Of a DNA stretch of 64,000 nt, positions 29,878 to 37,837 are shown in pieces; position 1 is the stretch's first letter; every line of letters begins with the position of its first letter. The notes under the pieces were generated by a model. The model did no database searches, was not told the origin of the DNA, and saw only the letters and a list, made by a program, of their open reading frames with translations. The stretch comes from Acidovorax sp. A1169. GTDB lineage: Bacteria; Pseudomonadota; Gammaproteobacteria; Burkholderiales; Burkholderiaceae_C. A program made the position numbers and the translations under genes. Where the stretch lies: assembly GCF_030704685.1 (NCBI RefSeq), contig NZ_JAUZDX010000003.1, positions 186,001 through 250,000 of the forward strand. Direction: 5' to 3'.

Positions 29878-31437
29878 ATGATCAACAAGAGAAACACCCT
29901 GAAGACCATCGTCGCCGCAGGCGCCATCACCAGCTTTTCGGGCCTGGTGCCCGGCCTGTGGCAGGCCGTGGCCGCCACGGCACTGCGCACGCGCCGCTGC
30001 GTCAACACCATGGCCCTGGACGACCCGGACCTGGCGACCTACCGCGACTTCGTGGGCATCATGCGCTCGCGCTCGCCCAACACCCGCGTGAGCTGGGTCG
30101 GGTTTGCCAACCAGCACGGCGACGCGAACAACTTCAAATACTGCCCGCACGGCGACTGGTACTTTCTGCCGTGGCACCGCGGCTTCGTCGAGATGTACGA
30201 AAAAACGGCGGCAAGCCTCACCAGCAACCCGGACTTCGCCATGCCCTACTGGGACTGGACGGCTCTGCGCGAGCTGCCGGCGGCCTTCACCGACCCCACT
30301 TACAAAGGCAAGCCCAACCCCCTGTATGTGCCCGGCAAGGGCGACCCCTCCACCCTGCGCAACCCGCTCACGGGCGACAACGCGCTGACCGATGAACTCG
30401 TGGGGCCGGACGTGATCCGCAGGATCTACGAAGAGACCAACTACGAGGCTTTCGGCACCAGCCGCTCGGTGGACCGCAGCAACAAGCAAAAGCTCATCGT
30501 GCAGAACAACCTCGACCCCAAGTGGGTGCCCATGGGGGGTGGCAACCAGGGCATATTGGAGAGCACGCCGCACAACAACGTGCACAACAACATCGGCGCC
30601 TTCATGCCCAATTCGAACTCGCCACGCGACCCCATCTTCATGATGCACCACGGCAACATCGACCGCATCTGGGCCTCGTGGAACGCGCTGGGCCGCCAGA
30701 ACTCGACCGATCCGCTGTGGCTCAACATGCCCTTCACCAATAACTACATCGCACCCAACGGCAAGTTCCACACGAAGAAGGTGAGCGACCTGCTGAGCAC
30801 CACGGCGCTGGGCTACACCTACGACAACATGCCGCAGCCCGACAGCAAGCCCGTGGATGCGCAGCGCCGGGCGAACATGGCCGCGCTGTTCAACCCCGCC
30901 GCCATTGCCCAGCCCCTGCGCCTGAAGAAGGTGGACATGGCGGCCGCCACGGCGGCCACCTCGCGCGGGGTGCCGTTCCAACTCGAAGCGCGCAACCTGG
31001 CGCCGCTGCAGGCTGCGGCGCCCGCGCCGGCAGCGCCCGGGCCGCGCGAGGTGGTGGCCCTGATCTCCGACATCCACATCGCCGACAACGTGCGCGCCAT
31101 CCGCGTCTTCGTCAACCGCGACACCGTGGGGCCCGATGTGCCGGTGACCGACCCGCACTTTGTGACCACGCTGAGCTTTCTCAAGCACGGCGGCCGTGCA
31201 CCGGCCGGCCCTGCGGGCCATGGCGACCATGCAGCGCATGGCGCAGGCTCGGGGCATGCGGGCCGCCAGCCCTCGGCCATGGTCAACCTGACCGAAACGC
31301 TGCGCAGGCTGTCACAGACACAAGGCCTGCAGGGCAATACCATCACGGTGCAGCTGGTGGCGCTGCCGTTTGCCGGCACCCCAGCGGCCGAGGTCGGTAC
31401 CGTGGTGCCCGCCTCGGTCGAAATCGCGTTCATCTGA
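29878..31437 (+). CDS. tyrosinase-type polyphenol oxidase
   Basis: 519 residues. CuA ligands are His80, His91 and His100 (in QHGD, CPHGDWYFLPWHRGF); the Cys89-x-His91 pair matches the Cys-His thioether of fungal tyrosinases. CuB shows HNNVH (His232, His236) and FMMHHGNIDRIWASW (His257/258). A C-terminal domain with a His-rich stretch (HGDHAAHGAGSGH) and a PPO-type KFDV-like beta end (VEIAFI) follows, as in plant and fungal polyphenol oxidases. The N-terminus has a KR-led signal (KRNTLKTIVAAGA) that could be Tat-related but lacks the twin arginine. Likely exported and cotranscribed with the multicopper oxidase. Confidence 0.9.
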   Translation: MINKRNTLKTIVAAGAITSFSGLVPGLWQAVAATALRTRRCVNTMALDDPDLATYRDFVGIMRSRSPNTRVSWVGFANQHGDANNFKYCPHGDWYFLPWHRGFVEMYEKTAASLTSNPDFAMPYWDWTALRELPAAFTDPTYKGKPNPLYVPGKGDPSTLRNPLTGDNALTDELVGPDVIRRIYEETNYEAFGTSRSVDRSNKQKLIVQNNLDPKWVPMGGGNQGILESTPHNNVHNNIGAFMPNSNSPRDPIFMMHHGNIDRIWASWNALGRQNSTDPLWLNMPFTNNYIAPNGKFHTKKVSDLLSTTALGYTYDNMPQPDSKPVDAQRRANMAALFNPAAIAQPLRLKKVDMAAATAATSRGVPFQLEARNLAPLQAAAPAPAAPGPREVVALISDIHIADNVRAIRVFVNRDTVGPDVPVTDPHFVTTLSFLKHGGRAPAGPAGHGDHAAHGAGSGHAGRQPSAMVNLTETLRRLSQTQGLQGNTITVQLVALPFAGTPAAEVGTVVPASVEIAFI

Positions 31438-31597
31438 GAGGCTGAGAATCTTTCGTCCATGCCCGCCTTGCACGCCAAAACGCCCCGGCTCGTCGTTGCA
31501 AATGCTCGCCATAGCCCGAGCTATGGCTGTGCTTTGCGCCTAGACCCGAGGCGTTTTAGCGTGCCCTTCGGTCACGGCCAAAAAACTCCCAGCCTCT
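31437..31597. repeat. nested palindromic element between tyrosinase and next gene
   Basis: Three nested inverted repeats. The outer arms AGAGGCTGAGAATCTTT (31437-31453) and AAAAAACTCCCAGCCTCT (31580-31597) are complementary in most positions; middle arms GCCAAAACGCC (31474-31484) and GGCGTTTTAGC (31550-31560); core GCCATAGC / GCTATGGC (31508-31515, 31520-31527, perfect). The whole can fold into one long stem. It looks like a REP-type intergenic mobile repeat; it may also end or attenuate the tyrosinase transcript. Confidence 0.55.
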
Positions 31598-31640
31598 GAC
31601 ACCGCACTACCAGGGCATACAGGCCCCGTTCAGGAACACC

Positions 31641-32117
31641 GTGGCCTACCGATCACCCGCCATCGCCCTGCTGGCAGCCGCCCTGACAGGCTCACCGCAG
31701 GCCATGGCTGCCATACCCATAGCCGGGGCAACTGGCACCGCAACGGCGGCAGTGCCTGCCAGGGTGTGCGTCAGCCCTGTGCCGGCCGACCTGCAAGCGC
31801 TGCAGGATGGCCGCCAGCGCGTGGTGATCGTGCTGCACGCCTTCGAGCCACCGCGCCCGGCCCGCGGGCAGTTGGTGGCCTCGCTGCTGGCAGGCGGCCC
31901 GCCCACGCCACGGGAGATCACCCGCTTTGCGGTCCATCCCCTGCGCGCCTTCACCGCCGCCGAGCCCCGGCGCAGCCAGCGCTTTCGGGTGTCTCTGGCA
32001 GGGTATGCCCACCTGCTGCACCTCGGCCAGCCCGTGTGCCTGCAGTTGGCCTTTCGCACCGGCAGCAGCCCGCTCGAAGGCGGGCGCGCCGAGATCAGCA
32101 TCGAACTCACCGACTGA
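31641..32117 (+). CDS. exported protein resembling the tyrosinase C-terminal domain
   Basis: 158 residues, GTG start, signal peptide ending near PQAMAA. The mature part, with strands VVIVLHAFEPPRP and FRVSLAGYAHLLHLGQPVCLQL, ends in AEISIEL. By eye this matches the order of the C-terminal KFDV-like beta domain of the tyrosinase two genes upstream (VNLTETLRRL, ITVQLVALPF, PASVEIAF). It could be a free-standing chaperone or copper-loading partner; homology is inferred, not tested. Its stop is 1 bp from the DJ-1 gene ATG. Confidence 0.55.
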   Translation: MAYRSPAIALLAAALTGSPQAMAAIPIAGATGTATAAVPARVCVSPVPADLQALQDGRQRVVIVLHAFEPPRPARGQLVASLLAGGPPTPREITRFAVHPLRAFTAAEPRRSQRFRVSLAGYAHLLHLGQPVCLQLAFRTGSSPLEGGRAEISIELTD

Positions 32118-32118
32118 C

Positions 32119-32886
32119 ATGACCACCAGCACCAGCACCACCGCCGCCGCAACCCCAACCACCGCCTTTCCCCGCACCCAGCGCATCGGGATCCTGGTCT
32201 TTCCGGATTTCGAGCCGCTGGACGTGTGGGGCTTCGTCGAAGCCTTCTCCATCGCCCGCTTCGTCGGCACCTCCTATGCGCAGCCACCGGCCTGCCCCTT
32301 CGAGATCGTGCTGATCTCCAACGAATGCCGGGCCACGGCAGGCAGCAGCACACAGCCCGCCCCCGTGCGCAGCTACAAGGGCCCGCGCGTGGCGCCCGAC
32401 CTGTTCCGCGACGATGCGCTCACCGAGCCGCTGGACCTGCTGATGGTGCCGGGCGGCCAGGGCGTCGGCAGCCTGCTGCTGGACCCGGACACCGCCGCCG
32501 TGCAGGCGCTGGTGGCCTGGGTGCAGGCCATGGACCAACGCGTGGCGCTGATGACCTCGGTCTGCACCGGTGCAGCCGTTCTGGCGCGCGCGGACCTGCT
32601 CGATGGCCGGCCGGCTGCCACCAACCACCAGGCCTTCGGCTGGGTGGCGGGCTTCGGCCCGGCGGTGCTGTGGGACAACGTGGCGCGCTGGGTGGATGCG
32701 GGCCGCTATGTCACCTCGGCCGGCGTCTCTGCCGGCACCGACATGGCCTGGCACCTGGTGGCACGCCTGGCCGGCCGCGCCGCGGCCGAAGCGGCGGCGA
32801 TTGCCGCCGAATACGACTGGCACCGCGATCCGTTGCAGCCCATCTTCTACCCGCAGCAGGCTGCGGTTCCTTCGTCGTCTTCGTGA
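32119..32886 (+). CDS. DJ-1/PfpI family protein
   Basis: 255 residues from the ATG at 32119, one base after the stop of the upstream gene. A DJ-1-type core is seen: LMVPGGQGVGSLLLD, the elbow MTSVCTGAAVLARADLL with the candidate nucleophile Cys, and YVTSAGVSAGTDMAWHL. There is no AraC DNA-binding domain, so it is an enzyme or chaperone rather than a regulator. Its place in the copper-oxidase island suggests detoxifying a reactive product, but this is inference. Confidence 0.82.
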   Translation: MTTSTSTTAAATPTTAFPRTQRIGILVFPDFEPLDVWGFVEAFSIARFVGTSYAQPPACPFEIVLISNECRATAGSSTQPAPVRSYKGPRVAPDLFRDDALTEPLDLLMVPGGQGVGSLLLDPDTAAVQALVAWVQAMDQRVALMTSVCTGAAVLARADLLDGRPAATNHQAFGWVAGFGPAVLWDNVARWVDAGRYVTSAGVSAGTDMAWHLVARLAGRAAAEAAAIAAEYDWHRDPLQPIFYPQQAAVPSSSS

Positions 32887-32893
32887 ACCGGCG

Positions 32894-34045
32894 TCAATGC
32901 ATGGCACTGGCCACACCGGCTGGTTGCTGCGCTGACCGGCGCTGCCAGAAGGGCTCGTTCGGCCAACGCTGCTCCATGGCGTAGTAGCGCGCACGGTTGT
33001 CCCGGTAGGCCTGGGCGACCTCTTGCAGCTGCCGGTTCCAGGCCGGCAGGGCCTGCATGTTTCCGCCCAGGTGCTCGCGCACGACCAGCGCCCCCATCTG
33101 GCCCGTGACCAGCCCATGCAGCAGACCCTGCGAGGCCAGGGGATCGAAGGCCAGGGAGGCATCGCCCACGGCCAGCCAATGGCTGCCCGCCGCCTGCGAG
33201 GGCCACTGCCCATTGGCGGGCGCGGCGCGCAGCGGCACCAGCGCCTGGGCCGCCGGTGGGCAGTGCCGGCCGATCAGTTGGGTGCGCCGGGCGCGTTCGA
33301 GCAGATCGCCCGCTGTGCGGCAGCCCTGCACCGAGGCCAGGTCGCCATCGCCATGCCAGGCGATGACGCGCGTGCCGCCCGGAAGGTCGGCGCTGTACCA
33401 CCAGCCGTCGGCCGCTGCCTCGATGAGGGTGCTGCCGGCTGGCACATCCGCCCCGCCCTGCACCCAGGTGTGCAGGCACACCAGCCTGTCCTGGCGCTGC
33501 AGTTGGGCGCCTGCCTGGCGCACAACGCGCGCTGACCGGCCCGTGGCGTCGACCACGAAGCGGCAGCGCACCATCCATGGGCCATCCGCTGTTTTCATTT
33601 CGCAGTGCCACGGGTAGCGGCCGCCCTCGGGTGCGCAATGCAGGCGGCGCACTTCGGCAGGGTGAGTGAGGTGCGCGCCCCGCTCCCGCGCCAGCGTGCG
33701 CAGCATCGCGTCGAAGCGCGGCCGGTCCAGGTGCCAGCCATGGCCGTGTGGGTCGAAGATCGCGTCCTGCATGCTGGGCTGATCGCTGCCCCACAGCGAT
33801 TGCCGGGTCCAGGCCGGCAGGTGCCCCTCGGACTGGAAGATCTGCCAGACGCCCAGGTCGGCCAGGGCGGTCCGGGCCGAGGCAGGCAGCGATTCGCCGA
33901 TGGCCGGCCCGGCATGCACCGCCCGGCCGCCCACCAGCGCCACACGGCAATGCGGCGCCAGGCAGGCCGCAGCAGTGGCCCCGGCGGGCCCGGCCCCCAA
34001 CACCAGCACGTCCAGCTCCTGGGCCGTGGGCCCGAACTTCTGCAT
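32894..34045 (-). CDS. LodB-like FAD-dependent maturase
   Basis: 383 residues with an N-terminal GxGxxG FAD motif (VLVLGAGPAGATAA, 17-22) and the second flavin motif GDASLAFDPLASQGLLHGL. LodB/GoxB proteins are FAD enzymes needed to form the CTQ cofactor of LodA/GoxA-type oxidases. Its gene starts 11 bp downstream of the LodA-like gene on the same strand, exactly the family arrangement. It is convergent with the DJ-1 gene, only 7 bp apart. Confidence 0.87.
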   Translation of the reverse strand: MQKFGPTAQELDVLVLGAGPAGATAAACLAPHCRVALVGGRAVHAGPAIGESLPASARTALADLGVWQIFQSEGHLPAWTRQSLWGSDQPSMQDAIFDPHGHGWHLDRPRFDAMLRTLARERGAHLTHPAEVRRLHCAPEGGRYPWHCEMKTADGPWMVRCRFVVDATGRSARVVRQAGAQLQRQDRLVCLHTWVQGGADVPAGSTLIEAAADGWWYSADLPGGTRVIAWHGDGDLASVQGCRTAGDLLERARRTQLIGRHCPPAAQALVPLRAAPANGQWPSQAAGSHWLAVGDASLAFDPLASQGLLHGLVTGQMGALVVREHLGGNMQALPAWNRQLQEVAQAYRDNRARYYAMEQRWPNEPFWQRRSAQQPAGVASAMH

Positions 34046-34056
34046 CGGGTCTGGCG

Positions 34057-35967
34057 CTATCGAACGGGCTGCGACCCGGCGGCGCGCTGCAGCTGCGCTT
34101 CGTTGTGCTCGTCGAAGGGCTCGATGCGCGGCTCTCTGCGCGCCCGGGCCGTGCCGGCCACCGCCGCCAGGCCAGCCGCTGCGGCGGGGGCTGGCGCAAT
34201 GCGGTTCTCGACCTGCATGACCGGGGGGAAGTCCGCGCTGTCCGCCACCCCGGGGCGCAGTTCCACCACCCCCATGTCGCCGAAGCTGGAGATCATGCGG
34301 TTGATCTCACTCAGGTAGCCGCCACTGCCCAGGGTGCGGAACCACGACTCGCGGCCATGGAACGCAGCCAGCCGCTCCTCGCGCGGCAGGCTGCTGTCGA
34401 GAACGCGCTGATAGGCCTCTTCGGACAGCACCTGGTTGGGCACCCGCGCGGGCCAGAAGGTGGGCACATAGGGGTCGTAGCGCGGCCCGTAGCCCGCGTA
34501 GTAGCCACTGCGGCAACTGGCGCTGTCGGTCTGCCAGGGCACGGCCATCCAGCGGGTGAGGTCGCCCGGGGCCTGGGCATACAGGGGCCCGCCCACAGCC
34601 AGCGCGATCTCGGGCGTCAACTGGGCACCCGCCTGGATTGCTGGCTCGTCCGGGGCCGCCTCGCGGATCCGGAAAGGCGCGCGGTACAGGCTGGCGTGGC
34701 GCATGGGCCAGGTGATCTCGCAACCGGGGTGAAACGCGTCGGCCAGGCAGGCATCCATGGCGGCTTCGTCCAGCATGCCCGGCTGCTCGGCCAGCGGCAC
34801 CTCATCGAGGAGGGCGGGCGCCTTCAGCGCAGGGTCCCAGTCGGCAGCGAAGTCGCCCGCCGCCCACAGGTCGAGCATGCGCAGCTGAGTGTCGGTGAGC
34901 GCGGCGTGCTGGCGCGGTGTGGCGGCCGGCGGCACGGCCATCGCATCGCCGTAGAGCCAGGGCCAGGGCTGGGGCGACGCGCCATCGCGCTCGAAGCGGC
35001 GAAAGGCGTTGGCGACCTGCTGGCGCAGCTCGCGCCAGGTGTCGAGCGGGCTGTTCAGCCTGGCAATCCAGGCCTGGTTGTCCGCGCTGGCCGCACCGCC
35101 CCAGCCGAACTGCGCGGCAAACCCCTGGTTCGCCCACTGCAGGCCGCTCTGGCGGACCAGGATGGGCAGGATGTGGCGGGCGAACGAGACTTCTGCGGGA
35201 AACCCGCGCATACCCGAGCGCACGTACACGTCCTCCAGCAGGTCCTTCATCGTGCGTACGGACTTGAGCTCGGGCCCGTAGTTGGGAGGAGCCACGACCA
35301 CCCAGGCGCTGTCCACGGGGATCGACTCACCATCGATCACCACCGTGGCCCGCACCGGCCCGTCGGAGGTGTCGTCGTGCCAGCCATCGTTGTTGGCAAA
35401 GGTTGTTGCGGGTTTGCCGTCGCTCGATGCCGAGTGGCCACGCCCGCCCAGCACGAGCAGGCGCCCGGCGTCATCGGTGCGCAGCTCGCCCAGGTACACC
35501 GGTGTGCCGCAAAAGCTGCCGCTGTCGAAGCAATGGGCAGGCCCCTGCTGCGACGCGCCCTGAACCTTGCGCGCCCCGGGCCGTATCGTCAGGCTGGCGC
35601 GGTCCTTGACGGTGGCGTTGCGCAACTCACTCGGGTCGGCCGATGCGGCCTCGGGCACGTCCAGCGCGATCTGGAACTGGTACCAGGCAGCCTTGCCGTT
35701 GGCCAGCTCAACCTCCCACTCGATGCGGGCATCGGCGCAGGTCAGCTCCTTGACCACCTCTCCGGCAGCGTTGTAGCCATAGACCCGAAAACGCGCCGCC
35801 TGGCGCTTGAGCGGGCCATGCCCGCCATCGCGCAGCGCGCCCGGCGGCAGCGGTGCTGGCTGCAGCACCTCGGGGCCGAAGTAGAAACCGTCGGGGCTGT
35901 TGCCCACGCGCGCCACGCCGATTCCCGGATGGATCGCAGCCCGCACCACCTTGTTGTCCGTGACCAT
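34057..35967 (-). CDS. LodA/GoxA-like CTQ-dependent amino-acid oxidase
   Basis: 636 residues from the ATG at 35967, chosen for its GAGGGG ribosome site; the frame is open further upstream but looks untranslated. Family markers are clear: IHPGIGVARVGNSPDGFYFGPE at the start, HPGCEITWPMRH and MAVPWQTDSASCRSGY later. The candidate CTQ cofactor residues are Cys416 and Trp478; in Marinomonas LodA the cofactor is made from Cys516 and Trp581. The enzyme would oxidise a free amino acid (lysine, glycine or other) to ammonia and H2O2. Paired with the maturase gene downstream. Confidence 0.87.
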   Translation of the reverse strand: MVTDNKVVRAAIHPGIGVARVGNSPDGFYFGPEVLQPAPLPPGALRDGGHGPLKRQAARFRVYGYNAAGEVVKELTCADARIEWEVELANGKAAWYQFQIALDVPEAASADPSELRNATVKDRASLTIRPGARKVQGASQQGPAHCFDSGSFCGTPVYLGELRTDDAGRLLVLGGRGHSASSDGKPATTFANNDGWHDDTSDGPVRATVVIDGESIPVDSAWVVVAPPNYGPELKSVRTMKDLLEDVYVRSGMRGFPAEVSFARHILPILVRQSGLQWANQGFAAQFGWGGAASADNQAWIARLNSPLDTWRELRQQVANAFRRFERDGASPQPWPWLYGDAMAVPPAATPRQHAALTDTQLRMLDLWAAGDFAADWDPALKAPALLDEVPLAEQPGMLDEAAMDACLADAFHPGCEITWPMRHASLYRAPFRIREAAPDEPAIQAGAQLTPEIALAVGGPLYAQAPGDLTRWMAVPWQTDSASCRSGYYAGYGPRYDPYVPTFWPARVPNQVLSEEAYQRVLDSSLPREERLAAFHGRESWFRTLGSGGYLSEINRMISSFGDMGVVELRPGVADSADFPPVMQVENRIAPAPAAAAGLAAVAGTARARREPRIEPFDEHNEAQLQRAAGSQPVR

Positions 35968-36159
35968 CAGCAGCCCCCTCTCTGGTTGATTGGGGCGCAG
36001 GATATACACAGGTTTGCCTGGTGTCTTCTTATTAATGGCAAGGCTGGGCAAGCACCCCAGGCACAGCGCAAACGCTTGTCTGAACCACCGATTCAAGCGA
36101 GGGGGTGAAGAAAAAAGGTGTGCCCGAGCGCAGCTGTGTTTCCTGCGGAATCCACAGGG

Positions 36160-36963
36160 CTAAGGCCTGGAAACCAGGCAGGCCACCTGCTTGAGGAATA
36201 CCACGTGCACAGGAAGTGGCGCTTCGCCGCCAAGCGCCACCCGGGGCGTGTTCGACGCCATGTACCCAATGACGACCACTTTGTCCTTGAAACGGGCAAG
36301 AAAGCCGTTCGAACCATCGATCACAGCGCGGAACGGGTGCGCCGTCGGCACCGGGATATGCGCGTACGGGCAGTACGCCTGCGAGCGCGCATTGAGAGAA
36401 AACTTCCTTGCTCCCAGCCCGAGTGCCGACGAAGTCACTACAGCCTTCTCGCCCACAATCTCCTGCGCGGCCAGCAAGCTGAGGCTCGCAATGTTGCGCC
36501 CATCGATCTGCGCCTGCGTCTCGACGAATTCGCCCATACCGGCCTCGCGCTGGTGAACGAACCCGGTCTGTGTCGCTACCGAGGCCAAGGCTGTGTGGGG
36601 GCCTACGGCCGATGCATGCATCAAACCATCGGCACCCTCTGTCACACGGGCCAGGTTCATCTGCAGGTACGTGGGAATTTGGGAGAACCCGGCAGCCAAT
36701 TGCCCATCGCCATCCCTTCGCTCGTCCACAAAGAATTTGTAGACGATGGCTTTGGCCCCCACCTGCACCAGGCGTTGAACCACGGTGGCTGAAATGGACC
36801 GGGAGAATGGAAAATCACCGAAATGGGCAATGTCGGCATCGGTGACCGCGACGAATTCAAACGCAGGAGATTTGCCCCTCTCCATGCTGGCGCACAACGC
36901 GGAAGACGGACTGGCCAGCACGCCCACCGCAAGAAGGAAAAAGACAAATCCAGCGCTTTGCAT
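36160..36963 (-). CDS. orphan exported CHASE2-domain protein
   Basis: 267 residues from the ATG at 36963. A signal peptide (VFFLLAVGVLASPSSALC) precedes a CHASE2-like domain: FVAVTDADIAHFGDFPFSRS, then VVQRLVQVGAKAIVYKFFVDE, and a final KVVVIGYMASNTPR. The transmembrane helices and output domain that normally follow CHASE2 are absent; it ends in LKQVACLVSRP. It is either a small periplasmic sensor or a truncated gene. It lies at the apparent host/prophage border. Confidence 0.65.
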   Translation of the reverse strand: MQSAGFVFFLLAVGVLASPSSALCASMERGKSPAFEFVAVTDADIAHFGDFPFSRSISATVVQRLVQVGAKAIVYKFFVDERRDGDGQLAAGFSQIPTYLQMNLARVTEGADGLMHASAVGPHTALASVATQTGFVHQREAGMGEFVETQAQIDGRNIASLSLLAAQEIVGEKAVVTSSALGLGARKFSLNARSQAYCPYAHIPVPTAHPFRAVIDGSNGFLARFKDKVVVIGYMASNTPRVALGGEAPLPVHVVFLKQVACLVSRP

Positions 36964-37115
36964 CACACCAGCCTGCCTTGAGCATTGCGCGAAGGCAGGG
37001 GGCGCAACCGCATCACAGGAGGCCGGCAGACCGGCTTTACATGTGGTCGATCATCACCGATAAGAAATACGACTTTCACTTTGACGCTTTGCATTTTCCC
37101 CTGCCAAGATAGCAA

Positions 37116-37199
37116 TCATGGAACAGTTCATGGAACACTTTTCATTGGCAGCTTGATCGGCGCCTCGGCCTGCATCGTTCTGACCCCACGCAGGTCAGA
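37116..37199. promoter_or_regulatory. repeats upstream of the first prophage-side gene
   Basis: A direct repeat TCATGGAACA occurs twice (37116-37125, 37128-37137), and a perfect inverted repeat TCTGACC-N7-GGTCAGA lies at 37179-37199, just before the small acidic gene. They look like binding sites for a local regulator. The wider gap (36964-37232) holds no gene, tRNA or clear att site I can see. Confidence 0.35.
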
Positions 37200-37232
37200 A
37201 TGGGCCCATCGTTGATCAACCCGGAGCCACAG

Positions 37233-37481
37233 ATGCCCTCTCATTGCCTGCAGATTGTTGCCGATCCTGATCACGTAGAGACGTTTCGCTGGGTCGTGCT
37301 GGAGCAAGAGCCACACGACTCACACATCTTCAAGCCACATTCGGCATCGGAGTGCGACTTTGACAGCTGGGCGGGTGCGCTTGACGCCGGCACGTTGGCA
37401 TTGGCCGCCGCTGAGGGCCAGCCCTACGAAAACGAAGCGGCTGACCCTGTGGGCGATGCAGATTGTTCCAATCTCGACTGA
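37233..37481 (+). CDS. small acidic hypothetical protein
   Basis: 82 residues from the ATG at 37233 with GGAG in reach. It is acidic (VADPDHVETFRWVVLEQEP, then YENEAADPVGDADCSNLD) and has no signal peptide. I do not recognise the family. It may be the outermost prophage gene or the last host gene; the border is not resolved. Confidence 0.5.
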   Translation: MPSHCLQIVADPDHVETFRWVVLEQEPHDSHIFKPHSASECDFDSWAGALDAGTLALAAAEGQPYENEAADPVGDADCSNLD

Positions 37482-37514
37482 AGCAGTCACAGCCCAACGG
37501 CTCAGCAGCGCCAC

Positions 37515-37826
37515 TCAATTGGGGAACATCGAGCCCTGATCATCCTCGGGCAGCATCAGGTTGCTGATGGTCGCCTCTCTCACAGCGCGCGTGAAGTCGA
37601 GTTCGTACTCGGTACGCATGGCCACAGCAGGCCCCCGGTCAGCAAATGCGCACAGTTGTTGGTACTCGGCGATGACCTGCAGCCTGTTCTCTGACTGCCG
37701 CACCGACGCCAGTACCAGGGCGTTCGTGGTCTCCAGCAGCACGACCAGTTGGGAGCATCGCTCTTCGAGAAAATTCACGCGCTCCTGCAGTTCGTGAACT
37801 TGTTTTTCCGTTGCATCGTTAGGCAT
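37515..37826 (-). CDS. small hypothetical coiled-coil protein downstream of SRAP gene
   Basis: 103 residues from the ATG at 37826 (MPNDATEKQV), with the ribosome site AGGAG eight bases upstream; an ATG 15 bp earlier is less likely. A heptad-like N-terminal part (VHELQERVNFLEERCSQLVVLL) predicts a coiled coil, the end is acidic. It lies immediately after the SRAP gene in the same direction and is probably cotranscribed and SOS-controlled. Function unknown. Confidence 0.6.
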   Translation of the reverse strand: MPNDATEKQVHELQERVNFLEERCSQLVVLLETTNALVLASVRQSENRLQVIAEYQQLCAFADRGPAVAMRTEYELDFTRAVREATISNLMLPEDDQGSMFPN

Positions 37827-37837
37827 GGCGTCTCCTG

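Noticed and set aside
27904-31257. 1,117-residue frame opposite the multicopper oxidase and tyrosinase
   Set aside because: Mirrors both copper enzyme genes in the antisense frame; sequence is Val/His/Arg/Gly-rich shadow type.
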